Source: Micromonospora purpureochromogenes
GTDB taxonomy: Bacteria; Actinomycetota; Actinomycetes; Mycobacteriales; Micromonosporaceae
Reading direction: 5' to 3'
Assembly: GCF_900091515.1 (NCBI RefSeq)
Contig: NZ_LT607410.1
Coordinates: forward strand, 5,394,001 to 5,458,000
Length of the DNA: 64,000 nt
The translations under genes and the position numbers were made by a program. The stretch's first letter is position 1, and every line of letters begins with the position of its first letter. The notes beneath the pieces were generated by a model, which was not told where the DNA came from, made no database searches, and saw only the letters and a program-made list of their open reading frames with translations. Shown piece by piece: positions 51,690-60,512 of the stretch.

Positions 51690-52904
51690 TCACCGCCTCC
51701 GGTGCGGCTCCGACCGGCCGGCCGGCGCGGCACCGCCGGAGCGGGCCGGGGTCGTGGGGCACTCGACGTCGGCGGCCGGCAGCGCGACGGTCACCTCCAG
51801 GCCGCCACCGGAGCGGGCGAGTACCGTCACGGTGCCGCCGTGCGCGTCGCAGACCGCCCGGACGATGGAGAGCCCCAGCCCGGAGCCGCGCGCCCCGGTC
51901 CGTTCCCGCCCGCCCCGCCGGAACGGCTCGAACAACCCCGGCACGTCGGCCTGGTCCACCTCGAACCCGGTGTTCCCCACCACCAGCCGGGACGTCCGCC
52001 CGTCGGTGTCGGTACGCACCCAGAGCCGCCCGTGCAGGTGGTTGTAGCGGACCGCGTTCTCGATCAGGTTGCCGGCCAGCCGGTCCAGCAGCCCGGGATC
52101 GCCGACCACCGGGGCCGGCCGGAGCGAGGTCTGCACGCGCAGCCCGATCCGCTCCACCTCCCGGGCCATCGCGGACAGCGCGTTGCCGGTGCCGGTGGCC
52201 AGGTCGCACTCGGTACGCCGAGCCAGCCGGCGGCCGGTCTGCGCCTCGCTGCGGGCCAGCACCAGCAGCGCGTCCACCAGCCCGTTGGCCCGCTCCGAGG
52301 CGTCGCGCACCACGGTGGCCATCCGGCGGTACTCGGCGATGTCGGCCTCGTCGTCGCTGAGCGTCACGTCGATCTCGGTACGCATCACGGCCAGCGGCGT
52401 GCGCAGCTCGTGCGAGGCGTTGGCCACGAAGCGTTTCTGCGACTCGAACGCGGCGGCGATCCGGTCGAGCATCGCGTCGAAGGTGCGCGCCAGCTCGGCC
52501 ACCTCGTCGTCCGCCCCGGACCAGCCGATCCGCTGGTCGAGGGTGGCCTCGCCGAGCCGCTGCGCGGTGGCGGTGACCTGGTGCAACGGGCGCAGCGCGC
52601 GGCCGGCCACCAGGTACGCCCCGGCCACCCCGACCACGCTGATCGCCAGCAGCGCGACGAGCCCCTTCAGCAGCAGCTCCTGCGAGGCGGCGTCGACCAG
52701 CTGGCGCTGCCAGTCGGCGGCGTCCAGCGACCGGCCGTCGGCCAGCAGCACGGTGGTGCCCGGCCGCAGCTCGTCGCTCGGGCGCAGCGCGTCGCGGACC
52801 AGCAGCCAGGCCAGCACCACCAGGACCGCCCCGGCGCCGACCAGCAGCACCCCGTTGAGCAGGGTCAGCCGCAACCGCAGGGTCGGACGCAGCCGCCGGG
52901 TCAC
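51690..52904 (-). CDS. Sensor histidine kinase
   Basis: 404 residues from GTG 52904 (complement). Two transmembrane helices (about 12-34, 78-98) bracket a ~45-residue external loop. A HAMP domain (VAGRALRPLHQVT) is followed by the phosphoacceptor RFVANASHELRTPL, N-box LAGNLIENAVRYN, and G-box GSGLGLSIVRAV. Overlaps the response regulator gene by 4 nt. Signal unknown. Confidence 0.92.
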   Translation of the reverse strand: MTRRLRPTLRLRLTLLNGVLLVGAGAVLVVLAWLLVRDALRPSDELRPGTTVLLADGRSLDAADWQRQLVDAASQELLLKGLVALLAISVVGVAGAYLVAGRALRPLHQVTATAQRLGEATLDQRIGWSGADDEVAELARTFDAMLDRIAAAFESQKRFVANASHELRTPLAVMRTEIDVTLSDDEADIAEYRRMATVVRDASERANGLVDALLVLARSEAQTGRRLARRTECDLATGTGNALSAMAREVERIGLRVQTSLRPAPVVGDPGLLDRLAGNLIENAVRYNHLHGRLWVRTDTDGRTSRLVVGNTGFEVDQADVPGLFEPFRRGGRERTGARGSGLGLSIVRAVCDAHGGTVTVLARSGGGLEVTVALPAADVECPTTPARSGGAAPAGRSEPHRRR

Positions 52905-53569
52905 GCGCTCACCTCGGCCGTGCGGTAGCCGGCGCCGACGACCGTCTCGATCAGTGGCGGGTCGCCGAGCTTCTTGCGCAGGGTCATCACGGTGACCCGG
53001 ACGATGGTGGTGAACGGGTCGGTGTTGGCGTCCCAGACCCGTTCCAGCAGCTCCTCGCTGGAGACCACCGCGCCGCGCGCCTTGACCAGCTCGCAGAGCA
53101 CGCCGAACTCCTTGTTGGTCAGGTCGACCGGCGCCCCGCCCCGGGTGACCACCCGGCGGGCCGGATCGATCACCACGTCGCCGACCTCCAGCACCGGCGG
53201 GGCGGCCGGGGTGGCCCGCCGGCCGAGCGCCTGCACCCGGGCGACCAGTTCGTCGAAGGCGAACGGCTTGGGCAGGTAGTCGTCGGCGCCGAGGCCGAGC
53301 CCCTCCACCCGGTCGGCGACGCTGTCGCTGGCGGTCAGCATCAGCACCCGGGTCAGGGTGCCGGAGGCGGCCAGGTCGGCGCAGATCTGGTCGCCGTGCA
53401 CGCCGGGCAGGTCCCGGTCGAGGACCACCACGTCGTACCGGGTGACGAAGGCGGCCTCGTGGCCGGTGTCGCCGTCGTACGCCACGTCGACCGCCATGCC
53501 GCGCTTGCGCAGCCCGCGCGCGATCGCGTCGGCGAGATTCCGCTCGTCCTCGACCACCAGCACCCGCAT
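52901..53569 (-). CDS. OmpR-family response regulator
   Basis: 222 residues. Receiver domain: acidic pocket VVEDE, phospho-acceptor Asp51 in VVLDRDLPG, Thr in LMLTASDS, Lys in LPKPF. Winged-helix C-terminus with LTNKEFGVLCELVKARGAVV and a TTIVRVTVMTLRKKLGDPP recognition region. Coupled with the kinase. Likely targets include nearby genes, but no repeated site was evident. Confidence 0.93.
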   Translation of the reverse strand: MRVLVVEDERNLADAIARGLRKRGMAVDVAYDGDTGHEAAFVTRYDVVVLDRDLPGVHGDQICADLAASGTLTRVLMLTASDSVADRVEGLGLGADDYLPKPFAFDELVARVQALGRRATPAAPPVLEVGDVVIDPARRVVTRGGAPVDLTNKEFGVLCELVKARGAVVSSEELLERVWDANTDPFTTIVRVTVMTLRKKLGDPPLIETVVGAGYRTAEVSA

Positions 53570-53701
53570 CCCGACCTCCTCGCCGACCTGCCCGACAACC
53601 TAGTGCCGGCCGCCAAACCGGCGTCACCGCCCGCCCGGGTCGTTGCAAGAAACCTCCGGGGTACGGGATGCTTCTGGCGCTGACCTACAGAAGGACGGGC
53701 C

Positions 53702-54874
53702 GTGACCGCGACAGCGACCGGGCGGGACCTCGCCTACCGGGGCTTCCGCCTCGCCGTCGACGCCCGCCTCGGCACCGGCGTCGGCGTCGGGTCGCACGCC
53801 GGCGGGCTGGAGCTGACCGACCCGGTCGACCGGCGCACGCACGACGGCGCGACGTACGAGGTGGGGACCTGGACCTCTCCCCCGGTGCCGGCCGGCTTCG
53901 CCGTCGCGGAGGTGGTGCCGTCCTGGACGGCCCGGACGCCGCCGGGCTGCTGGGTCGAGGTGCAGCTGCGCGGCTGGCACGCCGACGCGCCGACCACCGG
54001 CTGGTACACGCTGGCCCGCTGGGCGGAGGGCGAGGAACCGGTACGCCGCACCTCGGCGCCGGGGCAGCGGGACCCCGACGCCCGGGTGGAGACCGACACG
54101 CTGGTGGTCGGCGAGGCCACGGTGACCGGCTGGCAGGTCCGGGTGACCCTGCTGCGCCCGGTGGGCGCGACGACCGGACCGGTGCTGCGCACGGTCGGCG
54201 CGGTCGCCTCCGGCCCGACGACCGACCCCGCCGACCAGCCCGCGGTGGCTGTGTCGGGCGCGCGGGGCGTCGTGCTGGCCGTGCCCCGCTACTCGCAGCG
54301 CCGGCACGCCGGGGGCGAGTCGCGCTGGGGCGGTGGCGGGGACTCCTGGTGCAGCCCCACCTGCATGTCGATGGTGCTGGCCTTCTGGGGCGCCGGGCCG
54401 CCGCCCGCGCGGTACGCCTGGGTCGAGCCGCCCGGCCCCCGCCCGGTCGTGGTGCACGCCGCCCGGCACTGCTACGACCACGCGTACGCCGGGGCCGGCA
54501 ACTGGGCGTTCAACACCGCGTACGCCGGGCTGCACGAGGTGGAGGCGTTCGTCACCCGGCTGCGCTCGCTGGCCGAGGCGGAGGCGTTCGTGGCCGCCGG
54601 CGTGCCGCTGGTGGTCTCCGCGGCCTTCCGCGCCGGCCAGGTGCCCGGGCTGAACTACGACACCCGGGGGCACCTGATGGTGCTGGTCGGCTTCACCGAG
54701 GCCGGCGACCCGGTGCTCAACGACCCGTACGCCCCGGACGACGAGTCGGTGCGCCGGATCGTGGACCGGGCGCGCTTCGAGGCGGCCTGGCAGGACGGCA
54801 GCGGCGGGGCGACGTACGTGGTGCACCCGGCGTCGGTGCCGCTGCCCGCGCCGCCCGCCCAGCCGAACTGGTGA
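53702..54874 (+). CDS. C39-like cysteine peptidase family protein
   Basis: 390 residues, no signal peptide. The N-terminal ~190 residues are a beta-rich domain (PPGCWVEVQLRGW, GEATVTGWQVRVTLL). The C-terminal peptidase_C39-like domain has GDSWCSPTCMSMVLAFWG (Cys near 217), GHLMVLVGF (His near 322) and VLNDPYAP (Asn-Asp near 340), a papain-like triad. Such proteins are peptidases or crosslink hydrolases. GTG start after AGAAGGAC. Confidence 0.8.
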   Translation: MTATATGRDLAYRGFRLAVDARLGTGVGVGSHAGGLELTDPVDRRTHDGATYEVGTWTSPPVPAGFAVAEVVPSWTARTPPGCWVEVQLRGWHADAPTTGWYTLARWAEGEEPVRRTSAPGQRDPDARVETDTLVVGEATVTGWQVRVTLLRPVGATTGPVLRTVGAVASGPTTDPADQPAVAVSGARGVVLAVPRYSQRRHAGGESRWGGGGDSWCSPTCMSMVLAFWGAGPPPARYAWVEPPGPRPVVVHAARHCYDHAYAGAGNWAFNTAYAGLHEVEAFVTRLRSLAEAEAFVAAGVPLVVSAAFRAGQVPGLNYDTRGHLMVLVGFTEAGDPVLNDPYAPDDESVRRIVDRARFEAAWQDGSGGATYVVHPASVPLPAPPAQPNW

Positions 54875-54937
54875 TCATAGGGGCGGTCGGACCGGTTCGA
54901 CGCCACGGCCCACCTCGCCCAGGTCGATGACGGTCAT
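54875..54937 (-). pseudogene. 20-codon relic of a PQQ-propeller paralog
   Basis: ATG 54937 (complement) overlaps the stop of the PQQ-repeat gene (ATGA) and encodes MTVIDLGEVGRGVEPVRPPL, then TGA. The opening mirrors the neighbour's own N-terminus (VALIDLGDVREESAPEPP). The rest of the paralog is absent: its stop abuts the stop of the C39 gene. It is probably the remnant of a tandem duplicate after deletion, though a conserved micro-protein is possible. Confidence 0.5.
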
Positions 54938-56220
54938 CGGTCCAGCCGCCAGATGCCGAAGCCACCGCCGCTGCGGCGACACAGCAGCAGTCGCGCGTCG
55001 GCCTGGCAGTCGCCGGTCACCCCGGCGAGCACGTCGAGGACCCGGGTCCGGCCGCCGGCGACGTCCAGTTCGGCGACGAACAGCCGGTCGCCGTCGGCGG
55101 GCCGTACCCCGATCGGCCGGTCCTCGGCCGGATACCGGCCGGACACCTGCCAGGTGCCCAGGTCGGCAACGGTCCGCCCGGTGGCCGTGTCGAGGACCGC
55201 GAAGGAGTCCTGCGCGCCGCTGCCCGGGCCCCGGACCAGCATCCGGCCCTCCCGCTCGATGAGCGTCTCGTGCCAGCGGGTGGCACGCCACCGGACGTTG
55301 CCGGTGGTCCGGTCCAGCGCCCACATCCCGCCGGTCTGCCCGTACGCGCAGAGCAGCGGCCCGCAGGCGGCGAAGTAGGCGACCAGTCCCAGCCGGATCT
55401 CCCAGCGCCGGTCCAGCTCGTCCAGGCCGTACGCCGTCACCAGGGCGGCGCTGTCCCGGAGCACCAGCAGCAGCTCGTCGACCGACTGGCTCCGCTGGTA
55501 GACGGGGAGTTCGCCGGGGTGGATGTCAGCGCTGCGCAGCCGCGCCCCGGTGCGGGCGTCCCAGACCTCGACCTGCCCGGACGACGGGCTGGCCACGATC
55601 CGGTCGACGCCGTCGGGCCGGACCCGGTAGGTGGTGGCCTCCGCCGGGGTCGCCACCGACCAGCCGACCCGCCCGGTGGCCGGGTCGACGGAGCTGACCC
55701 GCCCCGGCTCCGCACTCCCGTTCTCCAGCGCCAGCAGCGCGTCCCCGGCCGGTGCGAGGTGGCCCGGCCGCTCCCACCGGAGCCGCCCGGTGTCCAGGTC
55801 GAACGCGAAGGCGCGGCGCGGCCCGTCCAACGAGCCGCCGGTGACCAGCACCACGTCCCGATGGACGAAGACCGCACCGTCGGTGCCGGCGGCCGGCAGC
55901 GGCGTACGCCACAGCGGCGCGAGTGGACCGTCGCCCGCCGCCGGCACGGCGTACGCGGTCAACTGCCCGCCCCGGCCGGCGGGCGCGTCCGCCGGCTCCA
56001 GCAGGAACAGCCGGTCGTCCTGCAGGAAGGCGGTCGTGCTGGACCGGGCCGGGACGGTGAAGCTGGTCGCCGCCGCCACCGGGGCCGCTGCGGCCAGCGA
56101 GACCAGGGTGAGCACGAGGGTCGCCGCCACCCGCGCCGGCCGCCCGACCGTGCGCGGCGGACGTCGCGGCGGTTCCGGCGCCGACTCCTCGCGGACGTCA
56201 CCCAGATCGATGAGCGCCAC
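54934..56220 (-). CDS. Membrane-anchored PQQ-binding-like beta-propeller protein
   Basis: 428 residues from GTG 56220 (complement), GGGGGAGG upstream. A short cytoplasmic start (VALIDLGDVREE) precedes one transmembrane helix (about 30-52). The extracellular part contains several PQQ-like blades with G-x-x-x-W motifs: DTGRLRWERPG, ATGRVGWSVATP, TTGNVRWRATRW, TGRTVADLGTW. Such propellers are scaffolds or ligand sensors. No catalytic site is evident. Confidence 0.8.
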   Translation of the reverse strand: MALIDLGDVREESAPEPPRRPPRTVGRPARVAATLVLTLVSLAAAAPVAAATSFTVPARSSTTAFLQDDRLFLLEPADAPAGRGGQLTAYAVPAAGDGPLAPLWRTPLPAAGTDGAVFVHRDVVLVTGGSLDGPRRAFAFDLDTGRLRWERPGHLAPAGDALLALENGSAEPGRVSSVDPATGRVGWSVATPAEATTYRVRPDGVDRIVASPSSGQVEVWDARTGARLRSADIHPGELPVYQRSQSVDELLLVLRDSAALVTAYGLDELDRRWEIRLGLVAYFAACGPLLCAYGQTGGMWALDRTTGNVRWRATRWHETLIEREGRMLVRGPGSGAQDSFAVLDTATGRTVADLGTWQVSGRYPAEDRPIGVRPADGDRLFVAELDVAGGRTRVLDVLAGVTGDCQADARLLLCRRSGGGFGIWRLDR

Positions 56221-56309
56221 GCCCGACCTCCCCCGACCGCCGGCTGCCGGCCGCAGCGCACCCTGCGGGACGCCCCACCGGCCCGGCGGGTGCGGCGGGT
56301 CACCGCCTG

Positions 56310-56315
56310 TACGAT
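56310..56315 (+). promoter_or_regulatory. -10 box TACGAT, probable leaderless promoter
   Basis: TACGAT is followed by 8 nt and GTG 56324. Confidence 0.4.
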
Positions 56316-56323
56316 GGCCCGTC

Positions 56324-58207
56324 GTGGCTGTGCCGGTGGTAGATCCCTCGTTGAACCAGACGTCCGCGCCCGAGGCGGTCGAGCCCGTCGCGGCCGATCC
56401 GGCACGGCGGCCCCGTCGACGCCCGAGCCGGGCCGACATGCTGGCCATCGGAGCCTATGTGCTGCTCGGCGTTCTCGTGTGCCTGAACTACTGGGTGGAC
56501 GTGCAGCACCGGGTCTCGTCGCACCTGCCGACCGACCACAGCTGGTTCGAGTGGCTCTTCCAACACGGCGCGTACTCGGTGCGCCACCTGGAGAACCCGC
56601 TGTTCAGCGCCCGGCAGAACGCCCCGGACGGGGTGAACATGATGGCCAACACCTCGCTGCTGGGCATGACCCTGCCGCTGGCGCCGGTCACCCTCCTCTT
56701 CGGTCCGCAGGTGACGTACGCGCTCTACCTGGGCGGCGCGCTCGCCGCGACCGCGGGCACCTCGTACTGGATGCTGTCGCGCCACCTGGTGCGCTCGCGG
56801 GCGGCGGCCTTCGTCGGCGGCGCCTTCCTGGGCTTCGCGCCGGGCATCGTGCACCACGCCAACGGGCAGCCGAACTTCGTCTCCAACTTCCTGCTGCCGG
56901 TGATCGTGGCCCGGGTACTGCGGCTTGGCGAGCCGGGCCGGTGGCGGCGCGACGGGGTCGTGCTGGGGCTGCTGGTGGCGTACCAGATCTTCATCAACGA
57001 GGAGATGCTGCTGCTCACCGCGCTGGCCTGCCTGGTGGCGGTGCTGGCGTACGTGGTGCAGCGGCCCCGCGCGGCGCGGGCCCGGGCGGTCGGCTTCCTG
57101 GCCTCGCTCGGCCTCGGCGGCGGGCTGGCCCTGCTGCTGGCCGCCTACCCGATCTGGTACCAGTTCAACGGCCCGCAGTCGTACCGAGGGTTGCAGGGTG
57201 GGATCTTCCACAACTGGGGCGAGGACCTGATGGCCTTCGTCACCTTCGCCCGGGACACCGTGGCCGGTGACGAGGCGGTGGAGACGACCATCGGCCTGAC
57301 CGAGCAGAACACCTGGTTCGGCTGGCCGCTGGTGCTGGTGGCGCTGGTCGCCCTGGTGCTGCTCTGGCGTCGTTCGCTGCCGGCCCGGGTCGCCGGGGTG
57401 CTGGTGCTGGTCTTCACCGTCGCCGCGATCGGTCCGAAGGTGCGCTTCGACGGCGTGGAGACGACGGTCGACGGCCCGTGGGCGTACATCCCGGACGACC
57501 TGCCGCTGGTGGAGATGATGATGCCGACCCGGCTGGCCCTGGTGGTGGCCGCGGCGGTCGGCGTCCTGCTCGCGCTCGCCTGGGACGCGGCGGCGGGTTA
57601 CGGCCGCTCCCGGATCCCCGCGCCCCGCGCGGCGGCCGACGACGCCGGCACGCGGGCGGCGACCGCCAGGCGGGCCCGGCGGCGCTGGGTCCGGCCGGTC
57701 GGGTACGCGGCGATCACGCTCGCCGTGCTGCCGCTGTTCCCGCGCCCGCTGCCGGCGCAGCCGGTCGACCCGCCGCCGCACTTCATCACCGCCGGCGGCT
57801 GGCGCCCGTACGTCCCGGCGGGTCGGACCCTGGTGCCGGTGCCGATCCCGAGCAACGTGCACGGCCTGCCCACGCTGCGCTGGAGCGCCCTGACCGGGCA
57901 CGAGTTCCCGGTGCCGGGCGGCTACTTCATCGGGCCCAACCTCGACGGTGAGGGGGTCTTCGGCGCGCCGAACCGGCCCACCAGCACCCTGATCTACTCC
58001 AGCATGGACACCGGCACCGTGCCGGCGCTGACCGAGGAGAACCGCCGCCAGGCGGTCGAGGACCTGCGCTACTGGAAGGCCTCGGTGGTGGTGCTCGGCG
58101 CACACCCGCGCGAGACGGTGCTGCGCGAGCTGATGACCGGCCTGATCGGGCCGGCGCAGCGGGTCGACGACGTGTGGCTCTGGGACGTGCGCCCGCTGGT
58201 CGGCTGA
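56324..58207 (+). CDS. Polytopic GT-C-like membrane protein, paralog 1
   Basis: 627 residues. After a ~45-residue cytoplasmic start come about ten transmembrane helices, with an external loop after helix 1 (HLPTDHSWFEWLFQHGAYSV, NPLFSARQNAPDGVNMMANT). The C-terminal ~170 residues form an extracytoplasmic domain (TLVPVPIPSNVHGLPTLRWS, FPVPGGYFIGP, DVWLWDVRPLVG). The fold resembles GT-C glycosyltransferases using lipid-linked sugars, but a catalytic Asp/Glu pair cannot be proven by eye. GTG start near a TACGAT box. Paralogous to the convergent gene downstream. Confidence 0.7.
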   Translation: MAVPVVDPSLNQTSAPEAVEPVAADPARRPRRRPSRADMLAIGAYVLLGVLVCLNYWVDVQHRVSSHLPTDHSWFEWLFQHGAYSVRHLENPLFSARQNAPDGVNMMANTSLLGMTLPLAPVTLLFGPQVTYALYLGGALAATAGTSYWMLSRHLVRSRAAAFVGGAFLGFAPGIVHHANGQPNFVSNFLLPVIVARVLRLGEPGRWRRDGVVLGLLVAYQIFINEEMLLLTALACLVAVLAYVVQRPRAARARAVGFLASLGLGGGLALLLAAYPIWYQFNGPQSYRGLQGGIFHNWGEDLMAFVTFARDTVAGDEAVETTIGLTEQNTWFGWPLVLVALVALVLLWRRSLPARVAGVLVLVFTVAAIGPKVRFDGVETTVDGPWAYIPDDLPLVEMMMPTRLALVVAAAVGVLLALAWDAAAGYGRSRIPAPRAAADDAGTRAATARRARRRWVRPVGYAAITLAVLPLFPRPLPAQPVDPPPHFITAGGWRPYVPAGRTLVPVPIPSNVHGLPTLRWSALTGHEFPVPGGYFIGPNLDGEGVFGAPNRPTSTLIYSSMDTGTVPALTEENRRQAVEDLRYWKASVVVLGAHPRETVLRELMTGLIGPAQRVDDVWLWDVRPLVG

Positions 58208-58238
58208 CCGCCCACCCGGTCCGCTCGGGGCGGGGAGG

Positions 58239-60362
58239 TCAGGCGGTACGGGCGGTCAGCGGCCGGACGTCCCAGACCCAGACGTCCAGCTCCCGCTTCG
58301 CCGGGCCGACCAGCTGCTCGACGGTGCGCCGCAGCGGCTCGGCGTGCTGCTGGCGTACCGGCAGCACCAGGACCGCCGCATTCCAGTGCCGCAGCTCGTC
58401 GAGGCAGCGGCGGCGCTGCCGGTCGTTCAGCTTGGTCGTACGCCCGGTGGTGGCGACCTCGTCGAGCAGCTCGCCGATGCCGCTGGGCCGGCCGCCGAAG
58501 CGACCCGGGTCGCCGGTGTTGCCGTTGCGCGGGGCGAGGAAGTAGCCGCCGGGAATCTTGAAGTCGAGGTTGGTGTCGGCCGCCCACCGCATCGCGTGCG
58601 TGTTGCCCATGCTCGGCACGGGCACCGGCACCAGCGTCTGGTCCGGGCCGACGTAATGCCGCCAGCGGTCGGCGGTGATGAAGGTCGGCACGGGCGGGCG
58701 GGAGGTCACCTTCAACGGCATCGGCACGATCGGCAGCAGCGCGAGCACCAGGGCGCCGACGGTGACGGTCTTGGCGTGCCGCCACTCGATGCCGCGCAGC
58801 GTCCACGCCCGCTGCACGGCCAGCGCCAGCAGCATGCCGATCACCACGCTGGTGATCAGGGCGAACCGGGTCGGCACCACCGCGTCGAGCAGCGGCAGTC
58901 GGACCAGCAGGTCCCACGGGCCGGTGAAGAGGTCCCGGTCCCACCAGGACACCCGCTCGCCGAGCGAGAGCACGGCGAAGAAGAACCCGGTCGCGGCGAG
59001 CGCCCGGACCAGCACCTCGCGGCGCAGCCAGATCACGATGCCGACGGCGAGCAGCGACAGGCTCCAGCCGAAGAAGGCGTTCTCCTCGGAGTAGTTCGGG
59101 GCCAGGTTGACGTTCGCCCGCTCGTTGCCGCCGAAGGTCGGCGAGCCGGGGGCGAAGAAGGCGGCGATGTCGTTGCCGTAGTCGCGGACGGCGTCGCTGA
59201 GCCCGTGGTACGCCATCGGCCCGGCGAACTGGATATAAAGCGGGTACGCCAGCAGCGCCCCGGCCAGCACCGCGCACACCGGCAGCCCCTTGGCCAGCGG
59301 GCGCAAGGCCACCGACCACAGCGCCGGGCGCTGCACCACCATCGCGGTCAGGAAGACGCCGCAGGCCAGCGCGGTGAAGAGCAGGATCTCCTCGTTGATG
59401 AACGCCTGCGCGGTGACCAGCAGCGCCAGCAGCGCGCCGTCGCGCACCGGCCGGGTGGAGCGGGTCAGCACCATCACCCGCCAGACGATGAACGGCAGCA
59501 GGAACTGCGAGATGATGTTCGGGTGCCAGTTGGCGTGCGACAGCATCGCCGGTGAGAACCCGCAGAACCAGGCGCCCACGGCGGCGGCCAGCCGCCGCCG
59601 GACCAGGTGCCGGGAGAACACGTGGTACCAGGCGGCGGCGGTGCCGGCGAGGCCCAGGGTGACCAGCACCACGAAGGACACGGCCGGTCCGAAGAGCAGG
59701 GTGACCGGCACCATCGGGATGCCCAGCGCCAGCACGGCCGTGTTGGCCATCAGGTTGACGCCGTCGGGGTAGTTGAGCTGGTCGGTGAAGAACGGGAACT
59801 CGCCGTGCAGCACCACGCGTACCGAGTGGGCGAGGAAGAACTGCACCTGGGCGGGGTCGCCGCTGTAGAGCGAGGCGACCCGGCCGGCCGGGTCGACCCA
59901 GAGCTGGCTGGTCACCCAGAGCGCGACGAGCAGGAAGATCCCGTAGACGGCGAGGTCCTTGCGTCGGGCCGTCCAGCGCCAGCGCCGCGCGGGCGCCGCC
60001 ACACCGTCGCCGTCCGCCGTCGCCGGCAGCTTCCCGGGTACGCCCCGCGCCGGCGCGTCGACGGTCGGCGCCGTCGGGACGGGCGGGTCTACGGTCGGCA
60101 CCGTCGGGGCGGGCGCGTCCACGGTCGGTGCCGTCAGGGCGGGCGCGTCCACGACCGGTGCGGCCACGACCGGTGCGGCCACGGTCGGCGCCCGGCCGGC
60201 CGGCGCTTCCACGGCCGGCGCGGTGGCAGCGGGTGCCTTCGCCACCGGTGTGTCGAGGACCCGTGCCGGGAACGCGGTCGCGGTCGCCGTGGCGCCGCGG
60301 GCGGAGCCCGGAGAGGCGTCGGGGTCCGGTGCGGAGGCGCCACGGGGCTCGACAGACGTCAC
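58239..60362 (-). CDS. Polytopic GT-C-like membrane protein, paralog 2
   Basis: 707 residues from GTG 60362 (complement). It shares signature segments with paralog 1 (NYPDGVNLMANTAVLALGIP versus NAPDGVNMMANTSLLGMTLP; IPGGYFLAP versus VPGGYFIGP; DVWVWDVRPL versus DVWLWDVRPL). It has a longer cytoplasmic start (about 1-120) made of PTVDAPA-like repeats. Lipid-linked sugar transferase activity is likely but unproven. The two genes converge with 31 bp between stops. Confidence 0.7.
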   Translation of the reverse strand: MTSVEPRGASAPDPDASPGSARGATATATAFPARVLDTPVAKAPAATAPAVEAPAGRAPTVAAPVVAAPVVDAPALTAPTVDAPAPTVPTVDPPVPTAPTVDAPARGVPGKLPATADGDGVAAPARRWRWTARRKDLAVYGIFLLVALWVTSQLWVDPAGRVASLYSGDPAQVQFFLAHSVRVVLHGEFPFFTDQLNYPDGVNLMANTAVLALGIPMVPVTLLFGPAVSFVVLVTLGLAGTAAAWYHVFSRHLVRRRLAAAVGAWFCGFSPAMLSHANWHPNIISQFLLPFIVWRVMVLTRSTRPVRDGALLALLVTAQAFINEEILLFTALACGVFLTAMVVQRPALWSVALRPLAKGLPVCAVLAGALLAYPLYIQFAGPMAYHGLSDAVRDYGNDIAAFFAPGSPTFGGNERANVNLAPNYSEENAFFGWSLSLLAVGIVIWLRREVLVRALAATGFFFAVLSLGERVSWWDRDLFTGPWDLLVRLPLLDAVVPTRFALITSVVIGMLLALAVQRAWTLRGIEWRHAKTVTVGALVLALLPIVPMPLKVTSRPPVPTFITADRWRHYVGPDQTLVPVPVPSMGNTHAMRWAADTNLDFKIPGGYFLAPRNGNTGDPGRFGGRPSGIGELLDEVATTGRTTKLNDRQRRRCLDELRHWNAAVLVLPVRQQHAEPLRRTVEQLVGPAKRELDVWVWDVRPLTARTA
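60061..60195. repeat. 30-bp and 15-bp tandem repeats in the N-terminus of paralog 2
   Basis: Three 30-bp units (60061-60150) and three 15-bp units (60151-60195) encode Ala/Pro/Thr/Val repeats. They are in frame, and the protein part they encode is low complexity. Confidence 0.8.
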
Positions 60363-60512
60363 AGTCGGCGGAGTCTACCGGAGCCGGAGAATAGCCCGAA
60401 ATTCACACTGCTGTCCCTTGTGGCCGTCGGACACGGCCGCGAGGCGCTCCCCGACCGTTGCGTACCATGTGGGCTTCCGGCAACGACGGCGAGGCGATCG
60501 GGAGGCGTACAG

